From the NCBI GenBank assembly GCA_024703855.1, contig CP087965.1, forward strand, positions 2,410,001 to 2,474,000: 64,000 bases of DNA, given 5' to 3'. Below, one piece after another: positions 1 to 11,790 of the stretch. Made by a program: the position numbers and the translations under genes. The DNA is from Polaromonas sp. P2-4. GTDB lineage: Bacteria > Pseudomonadota > Gammaproteobacteria > Burkholderiales > Burkholderiaceae_C. Under the pieces are notes generated by a model. That model was not told the DNA's origin, did no database searches, and saw nothing but the letters and a program-made list of their open reading frames with translations. Every line of letters begins with the position of its first letter. Within the stretch, counting starts at the first letter, position 1.

Positions 1-2
1 TG

Positions 3-194
3 CGCGAATTCGAACTCCACCACCGCGCCCGCTTCGCCTACATCCCCTGCCGGGCCAATGCAGCGGCATACAAGGCCCATCTTGGCCCCGCGCTGGACGA
101 ACAACCGCTGGCGACGCCTGATGTGCGGCCGCTGGCCTGGCCCCGGCTGCTGGCCGGCCTGCAGGTCTGGCGTGAACTGGGCATCCACACATGA
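3..194 (+). CDS. C-terminal end of an unidentified protein (cut by window start)
   Basis: An open frame runs in from the left edge and stops at TGA 192-194, giving 63 visible residues that end in WRELGIHT. The composition is normal for coding DNA (Ala/Leu/Arg-rich, no low complexity), and the stop overlaps the ATG of the next gene (ATGA, 191-194), so the two are probably translationally coupled. I do not recognise the family. Its position suggests another polysaccharide-locus enzyme. Confidence 0.6.
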   Translation, partial: REFELHHRARFAYIPCRANAAAYKAHLGPALDEQPLATPDVRPLAWPRLLAGLQVWRELGIHT

Positions 195-1399
195 AGCTGC
201 CGCGCGCCTCAGGCCCGATTGCACTGGCCAGCATCGTGTCGCTGGGAGCGCAGGTGCTGTTCAGCCTGGTGATGCTGCGGCTATTTGCGCCGCAGGCTGT
301 GGGCGAGTTTTCCGTCATCAGCCAGATCGCGTTTTTTCTGGATGACGCTGGCGCTGGCGCAAAGTCCGCTAAAGCTGCTGGCGGACGTACACCGGCCTCC
401 TATCCAAGCCGTGCGCCGCCCTGCGCGCCAGCCTGCTGCGGCTGGGGCTCCTGCTGCCAATAGCATCGGTGGGCGTGCAGCTCAGCGGGCTGGCCCAGAG
501 CGGCCAGGTGCTGGGCTGGGCCGCGCTGCTGGCGGTGCTGCAATTGGGCTGGTATCTGGCCCAGCCGATGACCCTGAAGACTGCTTCAACCAAATCCATC
601 GCACTCGGGCGTGCCCTGCCTCCGGTCATTGCGCTGGCTGTGGCGGGCATCGTCGGCAGCCGGTGGCCGCAAACCGGCGCCATCAGCCTGCTGCTGGCCG
701 CCGCGTCGGGCTATGGCGTCGGTGCGCTGTGGCTACTACCGGCGCGTCGAGAGGCTCTGCAATGCGCCGGCCCAGGGGCAGGGGCGACAACCATCATCGC
801 ACCCACACCGTCCCAAGCCGATGACCGCAGCACTGCGCTGCGCCTGGCCCACGCCGCCACCGATGCGCTGACCGGCACCGCCATCCTGCTGCTGTGGCAA
901 CGCAGCCATGGCGCGGCCGAAGCCGGCTACCTGGCCGTGCTGCTGCGAGTTCTGGGTTTTGTGCCGGGAGTGATTCACGCAGCCTGGGCGCAAGTACTGC
1001 TGGCCGACGGTGCTTCGCGCCGCCGGTCAGCAGCCATGGCAGGCCTTGGCGGCGCGATGCTGGTGGCTGCGCTGGCGCTGGCCTGCGCCTTCGCGTTACG
1101 GGTGCAGTGGCTGACAAGCGCCTGGGCAGGGGTGCTGCCCTACCTGATGCCGCTGGTGCTGTGGCAAGGTGCCGCCTGCCTGCTGGCCGCGTTCAGCCAC
1201 CTGCCATTCCAGCACGGCCGGGCCCGGGCCTATTCGTACGCAGCCATAGGCTTTGACGCTGCAGCTGCTGGTGCTGTGTACGCCGCTGGTTTTCGGGTTG
1301 CCGATTAGCGCCACTGAACATGCTTGGTGGCTGGGTGGTGTATCAGCGGCCGGCCTGCTGATGCTAGGCCTGTGGCTAGTGCGGCTGCGCAGCCCTTGA
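191..1399 (+). CDS. Polysaccharide flippase-like membrane protein (frame-broken)
   Basis: Reconstructed protein of about 400 residues beginning MKLPRASGPIALASIVSLGA. Long hydrophobic segments alternate with short charged loops throughout, as in Wzx/MATE-type flippases that move lipid-linked sugars across the inner membrane. Three frame changes are needed: at the T6 run 332-337 (five Ts would restore the frame), near 418, and near 1255. After the last one the frame continues as LVLCTPLVFGLPISATEHAW and ends at TGA 1397-1399. The family assignment rests on membrane topology and locus context, not on a diagnostic motif. It overlaps the preceding gene by ATGA. Confidence 0.55.
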
Positions 1400-1874
1400 T
1401 GCCTGCAGCGTTGGCCTGATGTCGATCTATCTGCACGGATTGGGGGCAAGAGCACCGTATGCCTCGATGGTGGATAACGCACCCACCTCCGCATGTGGTC
1501 GCCACGGTCAGCTATCAAAACAATGGCGAACTCGCGCAGCCGGTGGCACAGTTACACAACAACGCCCCATCGTCGGCTTGGAAAAAATTGGACCCCCATT
1601 TGCCGTAGTCGTGGCCCTTGCCCTCTTTGTCGCGTCGGTTGCAGCGCAGAAACATGCGCCAAGTCTAGAAACCGCGCCCACCGCGCAAGGACCAAAGTCT
1701 CCACGACAAGCGTTGTGACAACTCGGACCTTCACGGATCAAGCACTTGCAGCGACCTGGCCCCCGAATTCACAGCAAAGCAACGGCGAGTTGAGAAAGAC
1801 GGGTTAGCATCGTGTCGTTGTATCCCGAAACCGCTTACGAACAAAAGCCAAAGCATGAATAAGAAACGCAAGCC
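1400..1874 (+). other. 475-base stretch without a confident gene
   Basis: No recognisable protein, RNA or repeat was found. Two short overlapping open frames look mildly coding: one of 49 residues at 1459-1608 (contains VVATVSYQNNGELAQPV) and one with a hydrophobic segment VVVALALFVASVAAQ ending at 1718. Together they could be remains of one frameshifted small membrane-anchored protein, but neither has a clear ribosome binding site. Confidence 0.3.
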
Positions 1875-3154
<1,280 letters not shown>

Positions 3155-3253
3155 CTGCAACACGAAAACAATGCAAACCTCGCTCGAACAGATGCCGCCA
3201 GGTGTCGCCCAAGTTACCTTTTGCTTGCATGCATGTGGAGCGCATCCCAAGTC

Positions 3254-4063
3254 ATGAGTGCAATCGTCTTGAATCCCTTGCAAATCTTCTCCGACATTTG
3301 GCGCCACCGTTATCTGCTCGGCCAGCTTATAAAACGTGATGTGCTGCTGCGCTACCGGGGCGCGATGTTCGGCGTGCTGTGGATTTTTCTCAGCCCGTTG
3401 CTGATGCTGGCGATTTTCGCCTTCATCTTCGGCCAGGTTTTTCAGACGCGCTGGCCCCAGCAAGCCAGCGGCCTACCTTTCTGGCTGCTGCTCTACAGCG
3501 GCCTGATCACTTTCAATATCTTTGCCGAAACGGTTTCCCGTGCGCCAATGTCGGTGCGCGGCTACCCCAGTTTTGTGAAGAAAATCATCTTCCCGGTGCA
3601 TATCCTGCCCGTGGTGCCGCTTGGGGCTGCCTTGGTGCATGGGGCATTCAACTTTCTCATACTGCTGGCCGCGCTGGCCTGGACGGGCGGCCTCCATGGC
3701 CAAATATTGCTTTTTCCGCTTCTGCTCCTTCCTGTCTTGTTGTTTGCCCTGGGGCTTTCCTGGTTTGTGGCAGCTTGGGGCGTATTTATCAAGGATATGA
3801 CTCAGATCATGCCGATGTTCGTGCAAATGCTGATGTTCCTGTCGCCGGTGTTCTACCCGGTGAGCGCTGTCCCGGTTGCGTTACGTCCGATCTATCACTA
3901 CAACCCCTTGGGAGCAGTGATCGAAACCACCCGTGCCGTGGTCACCGGCCAGCCAGTTGAATGGGGTGCATGGGGCATGGCGCTCGGCTTTTGCCTGGGG
4001 GTGTCGATGCTGGGTTATGCTTTCTTCCAGCACAGCCGGGAGGAGTTTGCCGATGTGCTCTGA
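3254..4063 (+). CDS. wzm: ABC-2 type polysaccharide export permease (Wzm)
   Basis: Intact, 269 residues from the ATG at 3254 (MSAIVLNPLQ), with six hydrophobic segments and the family-typical RDVLLRYRGAMFGVLWIFLSP near the N-terminus. It forms the membrane channel of the ABC exporter for finished lipid-linked O-antigen or capsule chains. An upstream in-frame codon at 3221 is possible but adds a non-conserved leader. The stop at 4061-4063 overlaps the start of the ATPase gene by 11 bases, so permease and ATPase are coupled. Confidence 0.85.
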   Translation: MSAIVLNPLQIFSDIWRHRYLLGQLIKRDVLLRYRGAMFGVLWIFLSPLLMLAIFAFIFGQVFQTRWPQQASGLPFWLLLYSGLITFNIFAETVSRAPMSVRGYPSFVKKIIFPVHILPVVPLGAALVHGAFNFLILLAALAWTGGLHGQILLFPLLLLPVLLFALGLSWFVAAWGVFIKDMTQIMPMFVQMLMFLSPVFYPVSAVPVALRPIYHYNPLGAVIETTRAVVTGQPVEWGAWGMALGFCLGVSMLGYAFFQHSREEFADVL

Positions 4064-5267
4064 CGTTGCAATATCTGTAAAGAATCTGACCAAAACTTAT
4101 CGGATCTTTGGCAACCCGGGCGACCGCATCAAGCAGGTCCTTACCTTCGGGCGGATGCGTTTTCACCGCGAATTCACCGCCGTCAGAGACGTTTCCTTCG
4201 AAATCAAGGCGGGAGAAACCGTCGGAATCATCGGACGCAATGGCTCGGGAAAAAGCACCATGCTGCAACTCATTTGTGGCATTCTGAAGTCGAGCTCGGG
4301 CACCGTCGATGTCAATGGACGCATTTCCGCATTGCTGGAGCTGGGAGCGGGATTCAACCCGGAATTTACCGGACGCGAGAATGTCTTCTTCCAGGGAGCG
4401 GTAATGAATATTGCCAAGGAAGAAATGGAACGGCGCTTCGTTGAAATTGAAGCATTCGCAGACATCGGGGAGTTCATCGATCAGCCAGTACGGACCTATT
4501 CCAGCGGCATGTTCGTCCGTTTGGCGTTCGCGGTAGCAACCCACGTTGAACCAGACATTCTGGTGGTGGACGAGGCGCTCGCGGTAGGCGACCTAGCATT
4601 CCAGATCAAATGCATCAATCACATGCAGCGGCTCGTGGACTCTGGGGTCGCCCTGCTGCTGGTCTCTCACAACATGTACCACGTCCGCCGCTTATGCCGA
4701 CGTTGCATTTACCTTCATAACGGGACTGTCTATAGGGATGGAAATGCCGACGATGTTGCAAACGCCTACGAATCAGAGCTGTTGCAAAGCATTTCTGCTG
4801 TTGGACAGCCCAATTCCCAGCACTCCGACTTCAAATTTTGCTCGGTTGAAATTGAAGGTGGCAGCCATCAAAGTGAGCCGGCATGGCAAAGTGTTGCCAT
4901 GTCCAGCCCGTTCGCAGTTGATATTACCTACCAACTCACCGCTCCAGCAAAAAGTGGACTTCAAATTGGGGTAGTGATCAAGACGAGCAATGGCACAAAT
5001 GTTTTTGGAATGACAACGCAATTTGATCGAATTTTTGCCCCCGACACACCTGGGTCACATGTCGTTAGAGTGACGTTTGAACCTAACATCCTGCTTCCAG
5101 GAATTTACGGCATCTCGGTGTCCGCATTCGATGCGGCATATAAGGATCAACTCGGCTTTTGGGACCCGGCGACCCACTTTGAGATTGCACCGTCTTCTTC
5201 TTTTAACAAGCTTCATGCTATCGGAAACGTCTCACTGCCCCATCGATTGGAATTTCTGAACAAGTAA
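4053..5267 (+). CDS. wzt: ABC exporter ATPase with C-terminal glycan-binding domain (Wzt)
   Basis: Intact, 404 residues starting at ATG 4053. Nucleotide-binding domain: Walker A GRNGSGKS (61-68), signature YSSGM (149-153), Walker B ILVVDEAL (169-176) and H-loop LVSHN. Residues from about 260 to 404 form a beta-rich domain of the Wzt C-terminal type, which in studied systems recognises the modified end of the O-chain before export. This points to chain termination by a terminal modification, and the neighbouring methyltransferases are natural candidates. In another frame the DNA just after the stop reads EPEAPALPSAALDKNCESLL, so the true C-terminus or the next gene's start may be displaced by an indel. 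Confidence 0.88.
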   Translation: MCSDVAISVKNLTKTYRIFGNPGDRIKQVLTFGRMRFHREFTAVRDVSFEIKAGETVGIIGRNGSGKSTMLQLICGILKSSSGTVDVNGRISALLELGAGFNPEFTGRENVFFQGAVMNIAKEEMERRFVEIEAFADIGEFIDQPVRTYSSGMFVRLAFAVATHVEPDILVVDEALAVGDLAFQIKCINHMQRLVDSGVALLLVSHNMYHVRRLCRRCIYLHNGTVYRDGNADDVANAYESELLQSISAVGQPNSQHSDFKFCSVEIEGGSHQSEPAWQSVAMSSPFAVDITYQLTAPAKSGLQIGVVIKTSNGTNVFGMTTQFDRIFAPDTPGSHVVRVTFEPNILLPGIYGISVSAFDAAYKDQLGFWDPATHFEIAPSSSFNKLHAIGNVSLPHRLEFLNK

Positions 5268-5315
5268 ACCCGAGCCGGAGGCGCCAGCGCTTCCATCTGC
5301 TGCATTGGATAAAAA

Positions 5316-6615
5316 TTGCGAATCATTATTGGACAAGCTCAGCGAGAGCGAATACTGAAGTACATCACGCCGAATTGCCGTGTTCTTGAGTGGGGCAGCG
5401 GTGGTTCCACGCTCTGGATGGCGGACAGGCTGCCTGTCGGCGCGACCCTGACCAGCATCGACCATGACACCACTTGGCACCAAAACGCGCAGCGCCGCAT
5501 TGGCAGGCGCGAGAATGTAGAACTGCTGTTATGCCCTGCTGGCGGGCCTCTGGGGAGGAACGCTACGGTGGAGGAAGAAGACCCCACTCACCTGCATGAC
5601 TACATTCATGCTGTCGATGGCAGGAAATTTGACGTTATTTTGGTTGATGGCGTCGCCAGAGTTGCATGCATGGAACACGCCCGAGAACTTTTGTCCTCGG
5701 GCGGAGTGGTTTTCCTGCATGACGCACACCGCCCTTGGTACGACTCCGGCAAAGCCTTGTATATCGAGCACGGTACCGTAGGTTCATGCCTGGAATACCC
5801 GGGGCCCATGCTATGGTGGGGCGGACTTGTGCCTGAAGAACCGCGTTTTTCCATCGGTGCCCTTCCGATAGTGATTAACTGCTACACCGCTGGAACGCCA
5901 TACGAAAAAGAAGCACAAAGTCTTCGCGTCACTCGAGAAACTTGGGATGGAAGCCGAAGTCATAGGCGTACCATCACTTGGTAGCTGGGCGCGAAATTGC
6001 GCCTTCAAGGCCCAGTTCATTCAAGACACCTACTTAAGACATGACCGGCCGGTGCTCTGGGTCGACGCGGACGCAGTAGTCCACGACTACCCCAGACTTC
6101 TATCTGGCGCCGAAGCGGATTTCGCCGTTGGCAAGATTTCAGGATGGCAATTCGCTAGCGGAACCGTCTATTTCAACCGCACACCACTGGGGCAACACCT
6201 GCTCAAGACTTGGGTCCGTTACTGCCAGCAAGAGCCAGAAGTGTGGGATCAGATTCATCTAGATCGCGCTTGGGAGGAAGTCACCGCAACTCAACCGCTG
6301 TTTACTCAATGGTTGCCGCAGTCCTATGTCAAAATATTTGATATGCCTTGGGAGCCGAGGTTCGTGGTCTCTGAAGGCGCCACATGTCGTGCGGTCATCG
6401 AACATTTCCAGGCATCCCGACGCTTCAAGGATCTGGTGGAACCCGCCGCCGTTGTAGCTCCAATGCGCTCACCTGGCGACCAGCTGGTGAATTCCCGCAA
6501 AGCGTGCCGGCCACGCACTGACTGGTATGACGAAAGATTTGTACTTCGAGAAAGACCACCCGCCCCTGACCCCTGGGCCAAATCTTCCCGCACGCGCTTC
6601 TTCTTTTCAAGATGA
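5316..6615 (+). CDS. Putative methyltransferase-glycosyltransferase two-domain protein
   Basis: The first part (from a TTG at 5316; start uncertain) has a SAM-binding motif VLEWGSGGSTLW, then FDVILVDGVAR and VFLHDAHRPWYD, as in class I methyltransferases. Without an intervening stop, the same frame enters IVINCYTAGTPYEKEAQSLR, the usual N-terminus of a small glycosyltransferase. After a one-base slip near 5935 it continues MEAEVIGVPSLGSW, then RPVLWVDADAVVHDYP (a DxD-type metal/sugar-nucleotide site) and QIHLDRAWEE. Total about 430 residues. It is either a genuine fusion or two genes whose boundary was lost through an indel. The role would be methylation and glycosyl transfer in assembly of the exported glycan. 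Confidence 0.55.
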
Positions 6616-6795
6616 GTTCCCTATTCCGGGAGTTGAGGAAGCTATCTGCGATATGGAGACGGTACTGTCGAACCACGGGCGAGATGGAGGCCAGGAAGTA
6701 CTGTAGGCGCGACGGAATGGAACTACTCTGAATTGAGATGAACTCGCAACTGTTTTTTGGTGCAATACGCAATTTACACGGACGATCCACATGCC

Positions 6796-9041
6796 ATGAT
6801 TGACAATGCCGATATATTTCAAGGCCATCGGCAGCATCCGGGGAAGATAGGGGCTCCATCCCTTGAGCCCGCAACACTTGCCCGTCAAATCCTCGCCATC
6901 GGCGGGTCTGGTCGCGTACTCGACATCAGCAGTGGCTCGGGAACACTCGTTCGGGGAACTGCTCAAGCAGGGTGGTGACGCTTATGGTGTCGACGTTTCA
7001 CCGGTCGCGACCGCGCACTCCAACCACTTCATGCCGGGGCGGTTTCATACCGCTTCCATCCTTGCTCTGCCATTTTCGGATGATAGTTTCGATACTCTGA
7101 TCAGCACAGGCTGCCTCGAACATCTCGCTCCGGAAGACGTCGCACCGGCATTGCGGGAAATACATCGAGTCTGCCGGCGAAACCTTTTCTTGCGCGTAGC
7201 TACCGGGCCTGATAGGGATGGGCATTGGCATCTCACCATCGAAAACCGCGGCTGGTGGGAAGAGGCTGCGTTTGCGGCTGGCTTTCGAAAGCACCCGCTG
7301 TACTACGCCATCACGCCGTTCCATACCCTGGAAACGGAAGGCAATAGCATCATCATCCCCCTGGAAAAAATTTCCGACAATGCGCTGTCCCGGTACCCTC
7401 TAAATACTCTGCTTGAGCACCGAGACCTGCACATGGACATGTCGCATGAAACCGGCCGTCGTTCGGATGCGCACATGGCTCGCTACCATCTAGTAGCTAA
7501 CTACGTCCGCGATGGCGACACGGTCCTTGATGCCGCCTGTGGCATGGGCTACGGCAGTCATATGCTGGCTTGGCAAAGCCCTGCCGCGTTGGTGATTGGC
7601 GCCGACCTTGACCATGACGGTATTCTCTATGCTTCTGAGAACTTTCCCTGCAAAGAAGGGCGTCTTTCATTTCATGTTGCGGACGCCCAGCGACTGGATT
7701 TCTTGCCAGACAACTCTGTGGACTTATTTATCTCCTTTGAGACACTGGAGCATGTTCCACATCCAGAGCGTTTGATAGCCGAGGCGAGGCGGATTCTTCG
7801 GCCCAGTGGCCGCTTTATCGTCAGCGTGCCCAATCTGTGGGTAAATGAGGAAGGGGTAGATCCCAATCCCCATCATCTGCATGTCTACGATTGGACGCGC
7901 TTGGCAAAAGAAGTCCGATCGCACTTTCTGCTGGAGGCTGCCTACGCGCAAACCGCCGGTGGAGGCATGAAGCTTAGCAAGCACCATCGCTCACTATTTG
8001 AGTTTCCTCCTGAGGGGGAACAACCGGCGGAAGCTGAATGGTGGTTGCTTGTGGGAATGAAAGACCCGGTTGAATCGAAGAGTGTTCCGTATAAGGAAAC
8101 GGCGCTTCATTGGAAGGGCGTGGCACCAAACGCCGTGGCTTTTTTGCGCGACTATGAGAACCCTTGGCTTATACGCGGCATTGTTAGCATTGGCTGGCGC
8201 AATCGTAACCCGCGTCAAAGGACTGAGCTTGCAGAACGTGCGTTGGCGGCGTCATCCGCCAACTCTCCGGACGCTGGTGCGGCCTTGTGTGTTCTGGCAT
8301 ATGGCCTGCTCGAGTCTCCTGATCGACCAACGCCAGCATCTGTACACGCCATAGTCATGAAAATTGACACCTATGTCGCTTGGAATGATCCCAGACCACA
8401 ATTTAGGCGGTGGGCAATTTCCCTTATGTATGTCCGTGGCCTTCTTTGGCAATCAATTGGGAAGCTGGGAAAATCTCTTGATTCGTTTCTGAAACTGCGC
8501 TGCTGCAGATCCCCTTGTCTACAGCCCTTTGCTTGCCACCAAGACGGTGGATGCCTGTCGACTTGCCGGCATGTTGTCGTTTCAGGCTGGCAACAGAGAG
8601 GGCGCTAGGGCATTTTGGACTCGTGGAATATCTCTCGTGGAACAAGCCTTGAGGGGCAATTGGAGAGAAATCTACGGCGATATCGAGCACCCTTTTACGT
8701 TTGGGCTCAGGGAGACTGCGCAGATTCTAGATGTTGCTAGCCGTTGCGCCGATAGTCTTCATCACCTGGAGGCTTACGTTGCGGGGCGTGGTCTTCCGGA
8801 CGACGGCAGCTTCGTCGTACGACTCAAAGACAGCGATGAGCTGTTGGAAAAAATTATTCGTGATCTCGCTGAACTGCGATCGTCTCCTGGTGTTCGACTG
8901 CAGAAGGCGTTGCAGAATGATCCGAAATCCTTTCGTCGGTTTGTAAGAATTTTCTATCTGCTAGCTGTCATTCTTGTACCCACTAGGCTAAAAGCAGTCT
9001 TCCGGCCAATATCCACTTTCTTACGCCAGAGATTCACGTGA
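6796..9041 (+). CDS. Protein with two SAM-methyltransferase domains and a helical C-terminus
   Basis: About 745 residues once two frame breaks (near 6955 and 8500) are bridged. Domain 1 has GRVLDISSGSGTLV, then YGVDVSPVATAHS and FDTLISTGCLEHL. Domain 2 (from about residue 215) has DTVLDAACGMGYGSHMLA, IGADLDHDG and VDLFISFETLEHV. The last 250 residues are helical and TPR-like (FLRDYENPWLIRGIVSIGWR; SFQAGNREGARAFW) and end in a hydrophobic segment near FYLLAVILVPTRLKAVF. Tandem methyltransferases of this kind occur in O-antigen and capsule loci, where they cap or decorate sugars. It overlaps the next gene by four bases (GTGA, 9038-9041). Confidence 0.65.
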
Positions 9042-10418
9042 ATTCCGGTACATCACCTGACAAGCCAATCTGTAGTTCAAGGCGCAACGATGTGATCCGA
9101 GACGAAATCCAGCAAGAACTGGTGGATAGTCAATCGCGTATTAACTCTTTGCGGATTGAATTGCAGCGTGCCGAAAACGATGTCTATAAAGTTGAACGCC
9201 TTTGGAGTGTCTTATCCCGGGAAAAGCGTTCCAACAGAAAATTCGCCATAGTCGCTTACTTGGCGATTTCCTGCATTGTTCCCGATGTCATAAAGTGGCT
9301 TCTCCGGCCCTTGACGAGAAACTTAAAGAGGATTTTCCGTCATCTTGCAGGTCCTGGTCAGGTAGCTGCGTATCAAGTTCGGTTGGCATCAGCCGCTCAC
9401 CCGCAGTTCCGGGTTCTCCATGCAATCGCAAACTTCATGACTGGTGGCTCTTCACGCCTCGTAGTGGATATCGTAGAGGGCCTTGGCCATATATATCACC
9501 AGGAAGTCCTCACAAGTTTTATTCCGGCACCCAATGCATATCAGGGGGTCGCTGTTCGTGAGTGCCGAAGTCCCTATGAAATGGTGGCGTTTCTGAAGAA
9601 ATTCCAGCCGGATGTGCTCCATGTGCATTATTGGGGAGACGTGGACTTCGGCTGGTACGACAAGGTATTCCGCGCGGCAGAGGAGATTGGGTGCAAGGTT
9701 GTCGAGAATGTGAATACGCCCGTTGTCCCTTATCGCTGCCAAATTGTTCAACACTATGTGTATGTAAGCGACTATGTCATGCGAAGTTTCGGGCGTTCTG
9801 GCGAGAGCAGTGTCGTCATTCACCCAGGAAGCGAGGTGGAGTTTTTTTCACGTAAAGGAACTGGCGATACTCCAGAGAACTGCATAGGCATGGTTTATCG
9901 GCTTGAGTCTGACAAACTGAGTCAGCAGTCAATCGACGTTTTTATAGAAGTGGCCAAACGCAGGCCGGATACGAAAATTCTCATTGTTGGTGACGGAAGT
10001 TTTCTCCTTCCTTATAAACAGGCTGTTCTTGCTCATGAAGTTGCGAACTCATTTTCTTTTACAGGAGCCGTGCCCTATTCCGAGCTTCCGAACATCTACG
10101 CGCAGATGAGTGTTTTTGTGGCCCCAGTGTGGAAAGAAAGCTTCGGTCAAGTGAGCTCTTTCGCAATGAGCATGGGGATTCCCGTAGTTGGCTACAGGGT
10201 GGGCGGGCTGGAGGAAATTGTTGATGACGATGAACTGCTTGTTCCCGCCGGGGATAGCGACCGGCTTGCGAACATCATCATCAAGCTACTGGACGATCGA
10301 AAAATGAGGCATCTAATCGGAGAAAGAAACCGGTTACGCGCAGTCGTTGTTTCCAGTTGAGCAAATGATCAAGAAATATGATGCACTTTATCGCAGCGTG
10401 ATTGATGGGCACAAATGA
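9038..10418 (+). CDS. Glycosyltransferase family 4 protein
   Basis: About 460 residues. An unusual N-terminus has a predicted coiled coil (IQQELVDSQSRINSLRIEL) followed by a hydrophobic segment AIVAYLAISCIVPDVIKWLL. The GT-B fold follows, with PDVLHVHYWGDVDFGWYD, then the C-terminal nucleotide-sugar domain with GMVYRLESDK, ILIVGDGSF, FTGAVPYSELPNIYA and the retaining-enzyme motif KESFGQVSSFAMSMGIPVVG. The frame breaks near 10333; after it the sequence reads GYAQSLFPVEQMIKKYDALY and stops at 10416-10418, overlapping the next start (ATGA). The coiled coil may tether the enzyme to an assembly complex. Confidence 0.75.
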
Positions 10419-11771
10419 AAATTGCTCTTTTTGTTCACTGCTTCTTTCCGGACCACTTTTACGGGACTGAAACCTACACCCTGGAGTTGGCGAGCAACTT
10501 GATTGCCATGGGGCATGAACCGGTTATTGTGAGCGCTGTCTTTCAAGGGGAAGCAAAGCGTAAATCAGTAATCACCCGTTATGAGTACATGCACATCCCG
10601 GTGTATTGTTTGGATAAGAATTACTGTCCTCACCATACGGTTAGAGAGACGTACTATCAAGCAGCTCTCCTTGAGCTACATAAGCAATTGCTTTCCGAGA
10701 TTAAACCTGACCTTGTACACGTTACTCATCTTATTAACCATACAGCTTCATTGCTCGACGCAACCAAGGAATTGGGAATACCTGCGATTGCGACGCTCAC
10801 AGATTTTTTTGGAGTCTGTTTCAATAATCGCCTAGAGGCCGCTAATGGATCGCTATGCGACGGGCCAAGCGCTGACCGAACTAACTGCTTGACGTGTTAC
10901 TTGAAGGCGAGGACTGATAGTGGTCAGGCTGGTGTCATGGCTAGTTTGCTGGGTCGGTACCCTTCCAGCTTGCCGGCAATGGCACAGGTATTGAGTTTCG
11001 CTACCCGACTTCCCGGTGTACGGCATGGGAGGCTGGCAAGACTGGTTGCTGATATTGCAGAAAGGCCTGACATCTTGCTGAACCGCTACGCGGCGTACCG
11101 AGCGACTATTGCGCCAACTTGCTTTCTAAGGCGCGCATACTTGGCCAATGGGCTATCTGCGCCTCTACACGTGATGCACTTTGGTGTCGATGTCCCCCTC
11201 GCGCCAAAGACGGCTCCCCGCGTGGGTGCACTGGTAAGATTTGGCTATATCGGCCAGATAACCCCGCACAAGGGCACCGATGTATTGGTCGATGCATTTG
11301 TCCGCTTGCCATCCGGTTGTGCAGAGTTGCACATTTATGGATCGGAAGACCAAAACTCTGAATACGTGTCTGCGCTCAGGGACAAGGCAGCAGGAACCCC
11401 CATTTTCTTTCAAGGAACTTTCCCTAAGGATCAGCTTGCCGATGTGTTTTTAGGAATTGACTTCCTGGTGATTCCCTCCCGGTGGTACGAGAACAGCCCC
11501 TTGGTTCTCCTGAATTCTTTGGCAACACACACGCCTGTCATCGTTTCCGACGTAGAGGGGATGACCGAGTTTGTCGAGGATGGTAAAAATGGGTTTTTTT
11601 TTTCGCCGCGCGAATGTCGATGATCTGGAGAGGGTGTTGCTGAGAATCATCCAGGACCCAGGGTTGATTGGCAGAATGTCGAAAAACACTGAATACAATC
11701 GAACTACCCGTGAGATGACCGAAGAAGTTGTCGGCATCTATGAATCTATTGTCAAAGCCGATGTGCAGTAA
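10415..11771 (+). CDS. Glycosyltransferase family 4 protein
   Basis: About 450 residues. The N-terminal donor-independent domain begins MKIALFVHCFFPDHFYGTET, the form typical of GT4 enzymes in which a Gly-Thr-Glu follows the first strand. A cysteine pair occurs in DGPSADRTNCLTCYLKA. The C-terminal domain has FGYIGQITPHKGTDVLVDAF, IYGSEDQNSEYV and RWYENSPLVLLNSLATHTPV. The frame breaks in a T10 run at 11594-11603, a classic homopolymer error site; beyond it the protein resumes RANVDDLERVLLRIIQDP and ends at 11771. It resembles the next gene along its whole length, so the two look like paralogues. Confidence 0.78.
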
Positions 11772-11790
11772 CATATAAAAGGTAGCGGCA

